Source: Rostratula benghalensis (Eukaryota > Chordata > Aves > Charadriiformes > Rostratulidae). Taken from it: a DNA stretch of 64,000 nucleotides. Below the pieces are notes generated by a model. That model did no database searches. It saw nothing but the letters and a program-made list of their open reading frames with translations, and was not told where the DNA came from. Below, one piece after another: positions 13,431-36,604 of the stretch. Position numbers and translations under genes: made by a program. Numbering within the stretch: the first letter of the stretch is position 1; every line of letters begins with the position of its first letter. Location: positions 1,078,188-1,142,187 of the forward strand of contig VXAI01000159.1 in assembly GCA_013399305.1 (NCBI GenBank), written 5' to 3'.

Positions 13431-16145
13431 AAAATTTCTTTTATAATAAAGTAATTTGGGCTGCCTGCTCTATCTAGCTTATAGTTTTTATCTTCAGTTT
13501 ACCCATATTTTTAAAATGTGGACTCTAATGGCAGAGAACACAGAATTGAAATCTCCCAGGAAAGAAGTAAATTTTCTGCATAGGAATGCAGTGTAGCACA
13601 AGAGCATTCATGAAGGCACAAGAAGAAATTATTTCTAACATTAAAATTAATGCATCAACCCTGAAAATGGAAAGTTCAATTTCTTAATTAGTAATAGATG
13701 GAAACACCTGAAGAAAATAATACCCAGATTTTAAAATTAGTCATCTAACAAAATATGTGCGGACAGTATGAGGAATACTAATGGAATATTTTTAACTGCA
13801 ATCTATCATTTTTGTGGGCCTTTGCAATTTTTGATGCTAAATGAGTTTACACTCAGAAAAAGCTCTGAATGCCACTAAACAGAACTTTCCAATGTGTTGA
13901 TGTAACGTAGTGTATCAAATGCAGTCTGTTCAGAATTTAGATCTAGTAAGCTACTCAGGGTTTAAACATCTCTGCAGCATCTGAACTTTCTTGGGGCTTT
14001 CTGTTTACATTGGCATATGGGATGGAGATTCATCCATTTAATGGAGAGGGAATCCTAGTGCTTGAAATCATATTTTACCCTTCTGTGCTGAAGGTTATTA
14101 TCCTGAGCTAACTCTGTGTACAATAAAATGTGCACACACAGTGCTGGAAGCTCAGGCCATTGACCACTGGGGAAACTGGGAAAGGGTGTTTCTGAAGGGG
14201 AAAATCTAGGCATGGCTTTATCCAGTACAGAGGCTGCTGCAAGCTCTGCCAAGCTGCAAAGATCGCAGAGGAAACCTCTTAAGGACCCCTTGAACCAAAA
14301 AAGGATGAGCTAATATATTTTATGTCTTGTTTTCTGGTATTGTGCTTACCACCTCATAAAACAGGAAAGCTTTAACTTGGGGATTTTTGTGGGTTTAAGT
14401 GTTTACAGTCTGAGAACTTGGTGCTCTGTACCACTGCACCAAAAACTTAAGTTGAAATTGAGCAAAATTTTACTGAAGCCAAAGCAGACACTGAATATAG
14501 CTAGTTCAGTAATACAAGTTCATAGTATTGGATCCTATGTTAAATCCAAGCATGGTCAGAGTCTCATATAAACTTCTATTCCTTGCCTGTTAAAAGAATG
14601 AAACCACTCAAGTTTTTGACACCTGCCATTTCTAAAATTATATGTGAGTTCTGGTGATGTCACTAACTCGCGCAAAAGTTTTGTAAATAAAAATATTTGT
14701 AAATAAAGCTTGAAAGCTCTGTGCTACACTATTTATAAAAGTGGTAATAGTAGATCAATATTGTAAGGTGTGCTGGACTGGTATAATAGTTTACTGTGGT
14801 TTGCTTTCTGCTGACCATGTGAACCACTGTGAAAGTAACGGTACATGATGGTGAAATTAATCACTGCATGATGCATATTACTGATTTATTCTTTGTTCAG
14901 CATAATTATCTTTTTGTTTCCCAATGAGTTTTGTGTGCTTTTCACACACATTTCATCACGTGTCAAATTATGAAGCAAGAACAGATTCCTATTATAGCCC
15001 ATTACATAAGTAATAATTGCTGCCACCTATTTGTTGTTTCCAGCCAAAGAGGTTTCTGCTTTACTGAATTTTCCACAGACCAATTATGAAGTAGGTGAGA
15101 TTTGGATGGTCTACTTCTTACCCATGGAATTACTTTGTTTCCCATTTGGCAGCTCAAGTGCCAAATAAGTTTGTGCAATTGTGCTCTCGTAGCGTTTGTT
15201 CACAGTCTGTAATCAAAAGTGATAGCAGTAGGCACATCAAAGTCACCGTCTGTTCTAAGCCAGTGACAGTAATGAAAGTTGGGCTTGAGTTTATTCCATG
15301 AAGGAAATTATGAGACAATGTAGGATATTCTAATCACAAATTTTTGAACTTTGCCTTACAATAATAAAGGAGCAAAGATCCCTTAAGCCTGGAAGAGTGC
15401 AATTTCTGAGGCTTTTTATTCAGCCTCTCAGAATTTAAGATGCGTAGAATTCAAGAGTGTGTATGTAGATATATATTGTACTTCCATCTTATGTGGTCAG
15501 ATACATCTGTTAATGGAAATGTGGAGTGGTGGGAACCTTTGTAACATCACAATTTGTACAAACTTTGATTTTCTAAGCGATCTTGCAATGGTGCAATAAA
15601 TAATGATTTCTCATTATAAAGTACTCTCCTTGTAGGATTTATGGTATGAAAAAGATTTCTTTTTTACTGCTTATGGCCTATAATTGGCAAGGTTTGTGCA
15701 ATGCATTTCATTGGCATAAGTATCTGCTTTCAGCCATGGATAAATATTGAATCATTTTAGGAAGATTTGCTGTCTCATTATGTCATAAACCAAAAATTTA
15801 AACAGTAAATCTCAGTATAGGAGGCAAAATGTGGAGAAATATCTGTAAAATAAAAAAATAAGACTTTGAAAGTGACTAGTTAATACAGTGTATAAACATA
15901 TATATAAATGATGCCACTTACTGAGAAATGTGTAATACAACTTGGCCAAATGGTTTGTTAAAAGTAGTCTTTGCAAGTGAGAGTGTATGCCTGTTTGCAA
16001 TTGCAAAGCGTCTTTTGGAAATGATGGTTTTGTTCTCTGATTTCATGGAGAAGAGGATAGTACTCTTTTTTTGGCCAATAAATGACCATTTCCTTCTTTG
16101 TTGTCATGTTTGCTTGTTTTACCTTCTACACAAGATTAACTCTGA

Positions 16146-18121
<1,976 letters not shown>

Positions 18122-18227
18122 TATCTCCCCTAACCTTGAGCTGGAAGCTCTTTTTAAACGACACTTCACTCAGGTGGAATTTTATCAGGGTTCAGTCCTT
18201 AATCCCCATGACCTGGCGAGAGTGAAG
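18122..18227 (+). CDS. KCNMA1: KCNMA1 exon: RCK1, Mg2+-site glutamate
   Basis: This 106-nt exon (phase 2 in, phase 0 out) encodes [20 protein letters not shown] and then [15 protein letters not shown]. It is a core strand-helix unit of RCK1 and includes E399, the second cytosolic ligand of the Mg2+ site, in FTQVEF. The residues are those I remember for mammalian Slo1, which fits strong purifying selection. Acceptor CCCAATGCAG, donor GTAACA. The first base joins AA from the previous exon to make Asn, giving LHNISPN. Confidence 0.98.
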
Positions 18228-23875
<5,648 letters not shown>

Positions 23876-26800
23876 TAACAGATTTTGTAAGACAAAAAAA
23901 ACCAAAACAAAACAACACACACTTACATACAAAAGTTCTCTGCAGCGAATTGGGCAATCAGCCAATCTCTGTGAAATTATGTTTTTTATTTTTATTCAGC
24001 AGGTGTTTGACCTCTAAGTCATCGTTCAAAGCACCATCCAAACATACATTTCTAGAGAGATACTTCTGGTGTTTTGTATTTTGCTTTGTTTTACAGAAAA
24101 CACGTTTACTTATGAGAAAAGCATTTACTGCTAAAACAAAAATATGATTTACAAATGTCCCATATAGCAAAGAAATACCCAGAAAAAAGGACTGATCATT
24201 TTGGTCTTTTACTTCAAGTGGGTAGTGAACCTCTGACTGTGAGAGTAAATAAGGAACATGTGTTGGAACTGAAGCCTGAGCTTCCTACAGCATCATTCAT
24301 GTATTTGTTTCTCCTCAGTCAAAGGCTCTTTTGGACTTATGTGGTAAAACTTTAATTCAGTTATTGCTAAACTTCTATGGCAGCTGTACTAGTTCAGTGC
24401 AGCAACCAGTGCTTCCTTCTTTGTGCCTTCCTGGGACACTGATTCCAAACGTAAAGGATGGTCAGTTCCCAATCCCATGAATGTTATTTATGGGACAGGA
24501 AACGCTGGAGTACAAGGCAGGTCATGGTCCCCTTCAAGTCCATTGTGCAAATAAGCAAAACCCAAAAACACTAATGTCTTTAGTTGAGAAAGACAGAGTT
24601 GTTTTGTTGTATCAGTGCAGGGCAGTGAGTCTTTATTTGCTTCTTATGAAGTCCTGAAATCCTTATTAAGGTGTCCTTTGGAGACCTCCAAAAAATTGGA
24701 GACAGCCGACTGTTGTGAGCCAAAAATATTCCAGAATATTACATATAATCAAAAAAATGCCAGTTTTTAATATGGAAACAAGCCTGGGCTCTGCACGTTA
24801 TGGTCTGCAGCTAAGATGTTTTCATCTTTACTCATGTTCTGAAAAAAAAACTGTTTTACTTCAGTAAAGTCAAACTGTCTATGACTCATCAGCATGTGGT
24901 CACTTCAGTATCAATCCTTTCTACTTACGTCCTAAATGTGAACTCTGTCTCTTATGGGCTTCATTGTTCTTGCTGGTCATTTTGGTCTGCCTCGCTCTTG
25001 TCTGCTGTGGTAACCCAAGATTCTCAGGAGTCTTTGTAATAGTCACACTCAGGTATCCAAATTACTGAGGTAACCCCCCCATTCTGTGAACTTGCTCTTG
25101 AAATCCAAAGCAGGCCTTTTGACTAAAGACTTTTACTCGGCTTCTGTCTTCCCAAATTCAGAAGGGATCAGTCCTTCAATCCTTTCTTTTCTTATAAGAT
25201 ATTCTTGTAATAATTTTGGTACAGTGAGGGATTGGACTGTCTCACTGAGGAACAGTTTTAAGCTGAAGACTCGGGCACTTCTCAGATTACAGCTGAGTAT
25301 TTCTATATACAGAGGATGAGCGTAAAATAGCAATGATTTTGTTTTGGAGGAAGTTATTAACGTTAGTTTTGCTCTTGTATCTGTGATTATATACTGCAAT
25401 AACCAGAGTCAGATGCTGACATGCCTTAACTTGTGTTACTTCAGATGGCATCTTCAGATGGCACTGAGGGGAAAAAGGCTGTCACATAGTGCACTGGGAG
25501 AAAGCAAGACTGTTAGTACTGGTTAAAAAGGGGCCTGCTGCTAAACTAAGAATGAATTGCCCTGACAAGTAAAATGCATATGGTCATTTCAAAAAATCTC
25601 TTAATATACTGAAGTCTGCAGCAAAATGAATGTACAGGAACTGAGACATATTTCTTCATGATTGTCAAATGCAATTGCTGACAGCAAAAGGTTGGGTTTT
25701 GGAAGTTTATTTAGCTGAAAGGTTGTCTCACTCTTAAAACTGTATTTGAAAGAGAAAACTATTGCTGAGTGGTGGCTGAGAATCAACAGTGTATTGTAGG
25801 AGAGCAGCTACATTGATTAGAATTGTTAGAGGACTCTATTGAAAAGAAAGATGTCCACTCCCTAAAAGAAATAAATTTAAGTACTGTCAGACCTTCATAG
25901 ACTCCTTGGGCAAATGTTATTAGTGGAGTCTCCAACAACTTAGGAGATTGCCAAGAAAATGTAATGAAACTTCTGTATTTTAACAAAACAAAACAAAAAA
26001 AGCTTGAAATGTGTGTTTGTTCCTCCTCCTTCATAACGTGATTAGAAAGTGATTTAATGTGCCATAAATGTTTGGTTAGTCAAACACAAATGAACATGAT
26101 TGATGGTGACATTGCACACATTTAACTCATTATGTGTTACTTTACAGAAAAATGATTTGTGTAAACAGTCTGCCCAGTATTAGAGGTAAAACAAACTAAG
26201 AAACATCAAAATATTATATTTGTTCCTAATATTTTCCTTTTGGTTTTAGCAATGTAATCTCATATGGAATCTTTTATGTTCTCTTTGGCACCAAACTGAA
26301 CAAAAAGAAAATCAGTTCAAAAACATTCAAGTTCTGTAAACACTTAAAGGAAGAAAGGTTGCACAACAAATGTTACGTTAGCAAAAAAAAAAAAAAAAAC
26401 CACAACCCAAAATTGAAACCCAGCTTTACACCTGTAAACCGTATTTCAATAGTCCATTCTTTTTATAGCACAGAATGTTATAACTGTTGTATTATTAAAG
26501 GAACTGTATTACCACAGTCTCAGAAAAAGCTGGAAATACTATACTGAACTGCAATTTCTCTATTGTTTGGATTAGCAAATGTGTACCAGAAGTCAACCCA
26601 TATGAAAAGCGTTGCAAAGACCAAGTGAATAGAATAAAAGGCAGAGGCGGTCAGATTTTGTCCCTTTATACAATCATGCAAGCCAATATGAGTTAGCATT
26701 GTTGTGTAAATTAATAAAATGTGGAATGTGGTTCTTGAGTATAATACAAGTCCACAAACAAATTAGTTTTGTTGTTGCGGCATCGGTAAGACAGTACACC

Positions 26801-29740
26801 TCGTTCCAGATCTGAAAAATGATCTAGAGCAGTCTTAATTCTCCTATAAGCTATTTTGAGAGCAGGAATGTTCAGTGGGCTCTTTTGGCAGCTGTTGCTA
26901 ACACCCACACATATCCGATGCCCACTTCTCCCATTACATTCCTTTCTTGTCCTGGCTGAGAGAGAAACGCAATAAAACCACACAGATTTACATCAGTGAG
27001 GTGCTTGCCTACACTGATGAAACACATCAACTGGTTTGCTATTTATTTTTGATCACCTAAGCAGCCTGTTTGGACTGTCTATAAGACTAGGGTATGCACA
27101 GTGAATTTCTTCAAATGAAAGAAAACTGTAAAAGGGAGATGGGGAGGGTATTCAACTTCTCAAAGTTCTTCAGGAGGCTGAATAATAAATGGATTACCTG
27201 ATCCTCCCTCACAGGATTTAGGACATATATTATTGTAGCCTGTTTTCCCAAAGACATTTGCTCTCTAAAGGTCTGACTGAATCAAATATTTTAATCATTG
27301 GATTAAAAGCTGTTGTGGTTGAAAAACATTTGCTATTTATAAATACTGTCAGTCCTTGTGATAAGAGCGATATATTTGTCTTAAACAGATGTCTACCATG
27401 GAGTGCATTTTTCAATCAGACATATGAATAGATCAACACCAATCTATCTTTGCATTATGATTGGATAGAAATACTGCTCTGTTTTGTAAATTTAAAAGTA
27501 CTAAAAGTAGAGCCTGTATGCCTTCAAGTTGAAACCCAGCAAGGCCCACATCTAAAGAAAAATTAGGTGTCATAGTATTTCAAGAATACTCTCACTGCTT
27601 TGACCAGCTACAAGAATCTATAATATTATGAATAATGAAAAAGTGCATGTATTTCTCATTGGAAGCTATAGCCAATCTTAGCTAACATATGTGATGTTTA
27701 ATAAAACTTACTCTTTTCATGCCAGTTTTAAAAAACATTCTTGCATACAAGAAGAACTGTGGGAATAATTAGTTGGGGTTGTAAAATTTTTATGCCACTG
27801 AGGATAATTGTTAGCTTTGATTTAAGCAGACAATGGTATTGAGTGAAGAGGTAGTCGATAATTTATAATACTTAAGGAAATTAAATTACAGGACTGTGAA
27901 TATAAGAAGCTCCACTCTCTGCTAGGAATGTGTAAACTACTTTTAGCCAAGTACTTATCTGTCAAATTGTGATATCCGTATCTAAAGGCATAATAAAACC
28001 AGACATTGACATAAGCAATTTGCGTGGACTTGAAAGGGCATTATAGGTGAACATGAGGAAATGTTTAAAATTCACTGCTTCCAGTGTACAGCTACTTTTC
28101 AACTATGAATCAAGTGTATTCTATATGTAATTTCTTTTTATCCTCATCTACATTGTTAGACAAAGACCCACAATGCTGTGGGGAAGAGAATTGTACAATT
28201 AAGCACTAGGAAGCCCTGGAAGTGTTCTGAGCCTAGGTGGAGGCAGGAGTCCCTATGTTAGATGGATGTAAACAAAAACAGCTGGGCAAGGACTCAAGAA
28301 ACATGCCCTTGTGAAGATGTTATTTTCTAAAATATTTTGTAAAACATTTCTCTATGTGGCCTTCCAGGCATCTTTGAAGAGCAAGTTTTATATGTGTTTT
28401 AGAAAGGAAATAGTAACAACTTTCATGTTGTTTACACAACACTTTATTTTTTTTTATATAAACCTTATAATTTTGGGAAGACCCTTCGGAATTTCTGAAC
28501 TGAATGCCCTTAGCCAAAGTACTGCTTACTGAGACATGTAGGTCAAACAAAAAAAGTTAGATCAATAGAATAAACCAATATCACTTTTGTAACAGAACTA
28601 AAATATTCAGTTGCTAATCTAGAGGGAAGAGTAGAATCAACTCATTAATTTACTGCGGTGTGCAGGTTTTGCGGAGTTTTTTATTGTTCATATAGATAGG
28701 GTTGTTTATAAAAGTAAATATGTTTTAAAATATCAAATGGATGATCTTCCTAACATCTGAAATTATTCTCATAGAGTTTGTACTGTTTTGTGCTCTTTCC
28801 TTGGTGGTGGTGAGCTGAGCCATTTCAATGCCAGGGAGCAGACTTTACATTTGCTTTCATTGTGCTATAACAGATTTTTCATTCTGTCACTTCTTAATGT
28901 TTACAGAGACACCCCACCATCCTCTCCCTGTTTTTCCTTGCAAAATTCAGTAAGAGATCCTAGGCCACACTACAACTCTGACATAAGTTCTCTGTCTTCA
29001 TAGTGAGACTTAGATCTTGACAGAAGAGATTATATAGCATTATCAGGGTTAGATACACTCAATCTTGTTCATGTAACTATTTACGTCATTACCCGGAGAA
29101 GCAAATGCTATGAACAAGATAGATCTGTTGAGGCTACAGAGCTCCTGATAATTACACTGCCAGGGGGTTAGACTGGGTGTATTAAGGGTTTTGGTTTTTT
29201 CCTGACAATACTAATGGTTGTGCTTGCAAGATGTACGTTGTTTTTTCATGTCACCATGTCTCACTAGGAAATTATTGTGTTATGTAAATATATTTTGCTG
29301 AAAACAATATTGTATCTCTATATAGATAGAGGAGAGGAGAGGAGCATTGTGACTTAAAAAATACAGATGAAAATTGCATTTCTTCTCTTGGGATACAATA
29401 TGTAATTTTCCAGCTATTCTTCATAGAGGCTATTGAATCAGTGGGTAATTTGTTTTATGACTACCCAGGAGACAGAGTATGTAGTGTAACATAGGCAGGG
29501 AAGACAATCACGTGCTCATAGTACTGCAGAGGAACTTGGGAGGTGTAGATTCAAGTCACTGTGGTGGTATGGCACATTCTGTATGAGGTTCAACAGTTAC
29601 TTAAAGTCTCTTTACCTTTCTCCCCAGCTTTCTTCACATCCCCTTACTCCAGAGTAGTTTTTGACTGCTTAAATATTCACAATTTTCGTTACTGGGACAG
29701 CAGTTTCCAATAAATGATAAAGGTATTATCTGGGGCGGCA

Positions 29741-29854
29741 TGCCCCATCCTTGGAAGCATTCAAGGTCAGGTTGGATGGAGCTTTGAGCAAGGGTTTGGG
29801 CTAGATGGTCTTCAAAGGTGCCTTCCAACCCAAACCATTCCGTGATTCTATGAT
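29741..29854 (+). mobile_element. CR1 LINE 3'-end fragment
   Basis: TGCCCCATCCTTGGAAGCAT, then CAGGTTGGATGGAGCTTTGAG and CTTCCAACCCAAACCATTC with the tail GTGATTCTATGAT. This is a typical avian CR1 3' end in sense orientation, 5'-truncated and only moderately diverged. Confidence 0.93.
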
Positions 29855-31985
29855 CTCAGGTCCTACCTTCTCAAACTGGCAGTTATTCACAGAGGTAACA
29901 ATGAACAGGAGATAAAGCCTGGTGTCACTCTGTGATACCACAATGACACTAGCACATTGGTTTTCTGGATCCCACAATACTCAATAAAAATAGATTTATG
30001 CTTTCTTCTTGAGTGTGTTTGTTGAGCTAACAGGTAAAGCTTTACTGTGGAAAATACTGAAATGAAAACTGTTCTCTTTGTCTCAACTATTATTAGACTG
30101 CACTGTACAAAGGTAGAAAATACAAGTATCCAGATTTTGCTCTCAGGAGCTGAAATAGGATAGACCAGTAATTATTTACTGTAACAACACTATCTGTATA
30201 ACTGTAAAACTGAAACTGCTGTAGGTTTTCCTTTGTTTTTCAAGTTAAAATCATCACTGTTTTTATCTGTGTAAGCAGAGTAATTGTTTCAGGAAGGCTA
30301 AAATCAAGGTATAAATTTCATTAACCAGATAAATGACTTGCATAGTTTTACTAAATGACATTTGTGGTAACCTTGGTTAGTAGCATCTTGAACCAAACTC
30401 ACCCCAAATTGAGCTCTTTTTGTTTCTACAAAGTTTACATAACATTTAACTGTTCTCTACTGCTTTCAGGCAACTGACATAGGAAACATCCATTCTGTAA
30501 GTGCATATAGGGCAGATTTTTTTCATCTCTACAATAGCAGTTAAGTTTTGGCAACTTGTTCTTAATGTAATTACGAGTAAGTAATGTATGAGTAACTATT
30601 AGTAAGTCCAGAGATGGATTGGGTAACAATCACAAGTTTTCAAAGGAAAATAATCAGATATTATGAAGAATCAGATCTGTTTATGGATTCAGTTTTTGAG
30701 TTTAGTTGCAGCAGCAGACTTTAAAATATCATCACAAAGGCTTAAATTAGTCGAGAACACAAGAAGTTCTGTAGTATTTTTTCTCACTTTAAGGGTTTTG
30801 AAATTAGTCCCTTACTGACATGGATTATGGGAGAAACTGACTGTTTGTGGAATCTTACTCTATTAAAATTCAGGGTAACTGCCAGACTCAAGGAATTAGG
30901 AAAGAAGTAGTGAACATTGAAAGATCTTAATAATTGTTTCCTTCCTAGCAGACCAGCAGGTGACTATCTCTTTCTTTGAAATCACAGGGAAGACATGGTT
31001 CAGGTAGAGATAAAATGCAATCATCTTTAATCTGTTATCTTATAATAATATTTTATAGCATCACAAATATTAGCATTTTAAAAATTGAATTAATCAGCAT
31101 TTCATGGTATCCTGAAAGAACATGCCTTAAACATTCTGATCACTTCATGAAGGTTAATTTAACACTAACCAGTATGACGAAGCTTGATCGCTGCTTTGTG
31201 AATTAATTTGTTTTTTTCCAGTCCTTTCTTGGTCCTTGACTAAGGGTGAGGACTTAACTGTAGGTCTGATCTGCTGTTCCTTCCTCCAAATCAAAACCAT
31301 CTGCCTAAAGAGAAGAAAGCAATGGAAAAACAGTGGAAAGGAAAAACACATCATGTATTTGTATATTTTTTTCCAACCCCAGGTGGTGTCAATCTGAGAA
31401 AAAGCCACAAAATAGACCATAAGATACAAACATGTCCTTGCTATCATTACTCATATTTTTTACCAGGCCTGCACTTTATCTGTTTTCTGTATATAACAAG
31501 TTGCTGATCAGCAACATTTGCAAGCTTCACATAAATGAAAGGGTTATAAAAAAATATGATATGACTTCTCTGTGTGTGGTGGAGGATAACACAATGCAAA
31601 CCCCTTTTAGCATCTCATATGATCTCTGAATGGTGAAACAATTTCTGTGAACAAAATTTGTCTTGATTGCTGGCAGCCCTCTTATCAGGGAGTGTATGAT
31701 TTGGTACATCTCCATAATGCAATTTATTCTTGCAGTTGGTTACTTCTCCAGAACTAAAGTAAGTTGTTACCTGGAAACCTATCAACAGGGGAAAAAAAAT
31801 TAAATTATTTCACTGGTTTCTTTAAATGTTTCTAGTCCTTCTGGTTTTAAAGCATTCTTTTGAAAGAGTAGACTGCTTTTTGACTAGTTTAACATAGATA
31901 CATTAGTACTCAGTCTGTAGGATAAAAATGCAAACTTAGATAAAATGCTGTACAAGTCCTGTCAAAATAGCTGCGGAATTCAAAA

Positions 31986-32160
31986 NNNNNNNNNNNNNNN
32001 NNNNNNNNNNNNNNNNNNNNNNNNNNNNNNNNNNNNNNNNNNNNNNNNNNNNNNNNNNNNNNNNNNNNNNNNNNNNNNNNNNNNNNNNNNNNNNNNNNNN
32101 NNNNNNNNNNNNNNNNNNNNNNNNNNNNNNNNNNNNNNNNNNNNNNNNNNNNNNNNNNNN
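31986..32160. other. Assembly gap (175 N)
   Basis: Run of N within an intron. The cause is not visible from the flanks. Confidence 0.99.
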
Positions 32161-33999
32161 TTTTTAGAGTTAAATCATTATGTCAAAGCATGCTATTATT
32201 TCTGCTTTGTGCTGTTCTGACGATGATCCTAAGCGTGGCGGAATCAGTAGAAAAAGTTCACGTAGTTTAAATGAGCTGTGGGTCAGGTTATTACAGGGAA
32301 GAGATGCCTTTAAGTTGTAAAAGAGTTTGAAAAGCTCAGCCTTCTTATGATTATAGCATTTCAATACAAGCCACGTGTGGACGTGGTATGAAAATGCTTA
32401 TTTTAATTAAACAATTAGTAAAGCTGTAGCTCTTACATATGCTGCTAGGATGCTGCGCTACCAACATGTGCTTCTGCAACTGTAGAGGCTCAGCTGTAAT
32501 TCCCTTTCTGAAGCCTTTTAATGTGGCTGTTGCTTTATTTCATGGTGATAAATAATATAATCGTGGGTTTGCTTACTGAATTGAGTATGTGGGACAGAGT
32601 TCTGCATCCCTCAGTTTGTTGGTACTGGCTGTCCATAAAATGCTAGTTTGACGTGGAACTGGGCTTGCTGTCTCTTAAAGTATTTAAAGGTGAATTTTTT
32701 TCTAACATGATTTAGACACTTTTCACAGATTATCCTGATTAGAAGGAAGACGAGAGGTCTGTGTGATTTAAGTGCAGAATAAGTGACTGGGTTGATGCAG
32801 ACAAAGGAGATAACCACGTTATGAGCCTGAAAGAGGGAGGTGGAAACACTGTTGATGGGGGAGTAAGATAAAAGAACTCTATCAGTGAAAATGCTGCCGG
32901 TTGGTGGCTGTACATCCTCTAGTACATGTCGGCTGGGGAGTGTGACATTTCCATTTGGATAAAGGAGTTAAGAGGGAAATAGAAAGTACAGGACATTAGC
33001 CTAGACAAACAGTTTTGTTGGACTTGTGGGTGATGTTAGGTGATGATATGCTGGTCATAGAGAACTTTCAGTGAGGGCACAAACTATACTGGGATTTCAT
33101 TGCTGAACAGGTTCTGCATATGCCACATTTCCAGTCTTATCAGCTATCTTTGAACTTGCTCTTCTGAATTACAGTGCTATTCCTGCTGGAGAATACTAAG
33201 TGGCTTAATCCAGTTAACTTAATAAGGGTGTTTGATGCTAACTGAAAGACTCTAGAGTGTCTGAGACATAAGATTTATAGATATCACATGGCCTGTGCAG
33301 GCTCGAAGGTAGCAGCTGGAATCTAAGTGAGATTGCACAAAATATCCCTAGAAACTTCTGATTAGGCAAATATATTGAATATTTGATGGTAGTCCTGTAG
33401 CACCTCTGACTTGTTTTCCTTTACACCTTCAATAGTAAAAGACTTCTGAGTTTAACCATAAAGATTTTCTTCAGTTGTCGTCCTAAAACGACCATTGAAG
33501 AAATTGTTTCAATGTGTTTTTCTCATATTTCCATTTTAGTCATAGGTTAAGAGAAGGAAAAAAAAAAAAAAAGTTATAAATTTTGAGTGCTGATCAACAT
33601 CTAAACAAGATGAAAATAATTGAAATATTGTTAGAAAGACTCCAATAACAATATAATGCAAGAATTTCACTAGAGAATTTTCAGAAAGAGAAATTGCAAA
33701 ACTTTTGTCCTCGTGCTCTTAATAACCTTATTTAACCTCATGCTGAAAGTGCTTGCTGAGAATTGACTGTATTATTTTTACCTGATTTTTTTTTTTTACT
33801 TGATTTTCTGACTACTCTTTTTTTTTTTTTTTTTCCCCCCATTCCAGGAAATCCCATACAAATAAGCAATATTAATTGCCATAGCAGTCTACTGCCTTAT
33901 TTGTTAACATCTGATTAATGTTTATACAGTTGTTCTAAAATTTTAAAGAAAGCTTTTTGGTTTTACTGAGAACTCGGCATCTGTGTTTCTTTGTTTTAG

Positions 34000-36535
<2,536 letters not shown>

Positions 36536-36604
36536 ACTGGTGTTTGCGAAACTAAAGCTCTTAATGATAGCCATAGAATACAAGTCGGAAAAACGAGAAA
36601 GCAG
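36536..36604 (+). CDS. KCNMA1: KCNMA1 exon: end of RCK1, before the SRKR site
   Basis: This 69-nt exon (phase 2 at both ends) encodes LVFAKLKLLMIAIEYKSEKR and ES plus AG of a split codon. It is the hydrophobic RCK1 segment traditionally called S8. I remember LCFVKLKLL and YKSANRES in mammals, so the Val, Ala, Glu and Lys here are avian-type differences (they agree with my memory of chicken Slo1). The split AG becomes Arg (AGA) if the microexon at 40629 follows and Ser (AGT) if the exon at 49277 follows directly. Acceptor CTTCCTGCAG, donor GTATGT. Confidence 0.97.
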
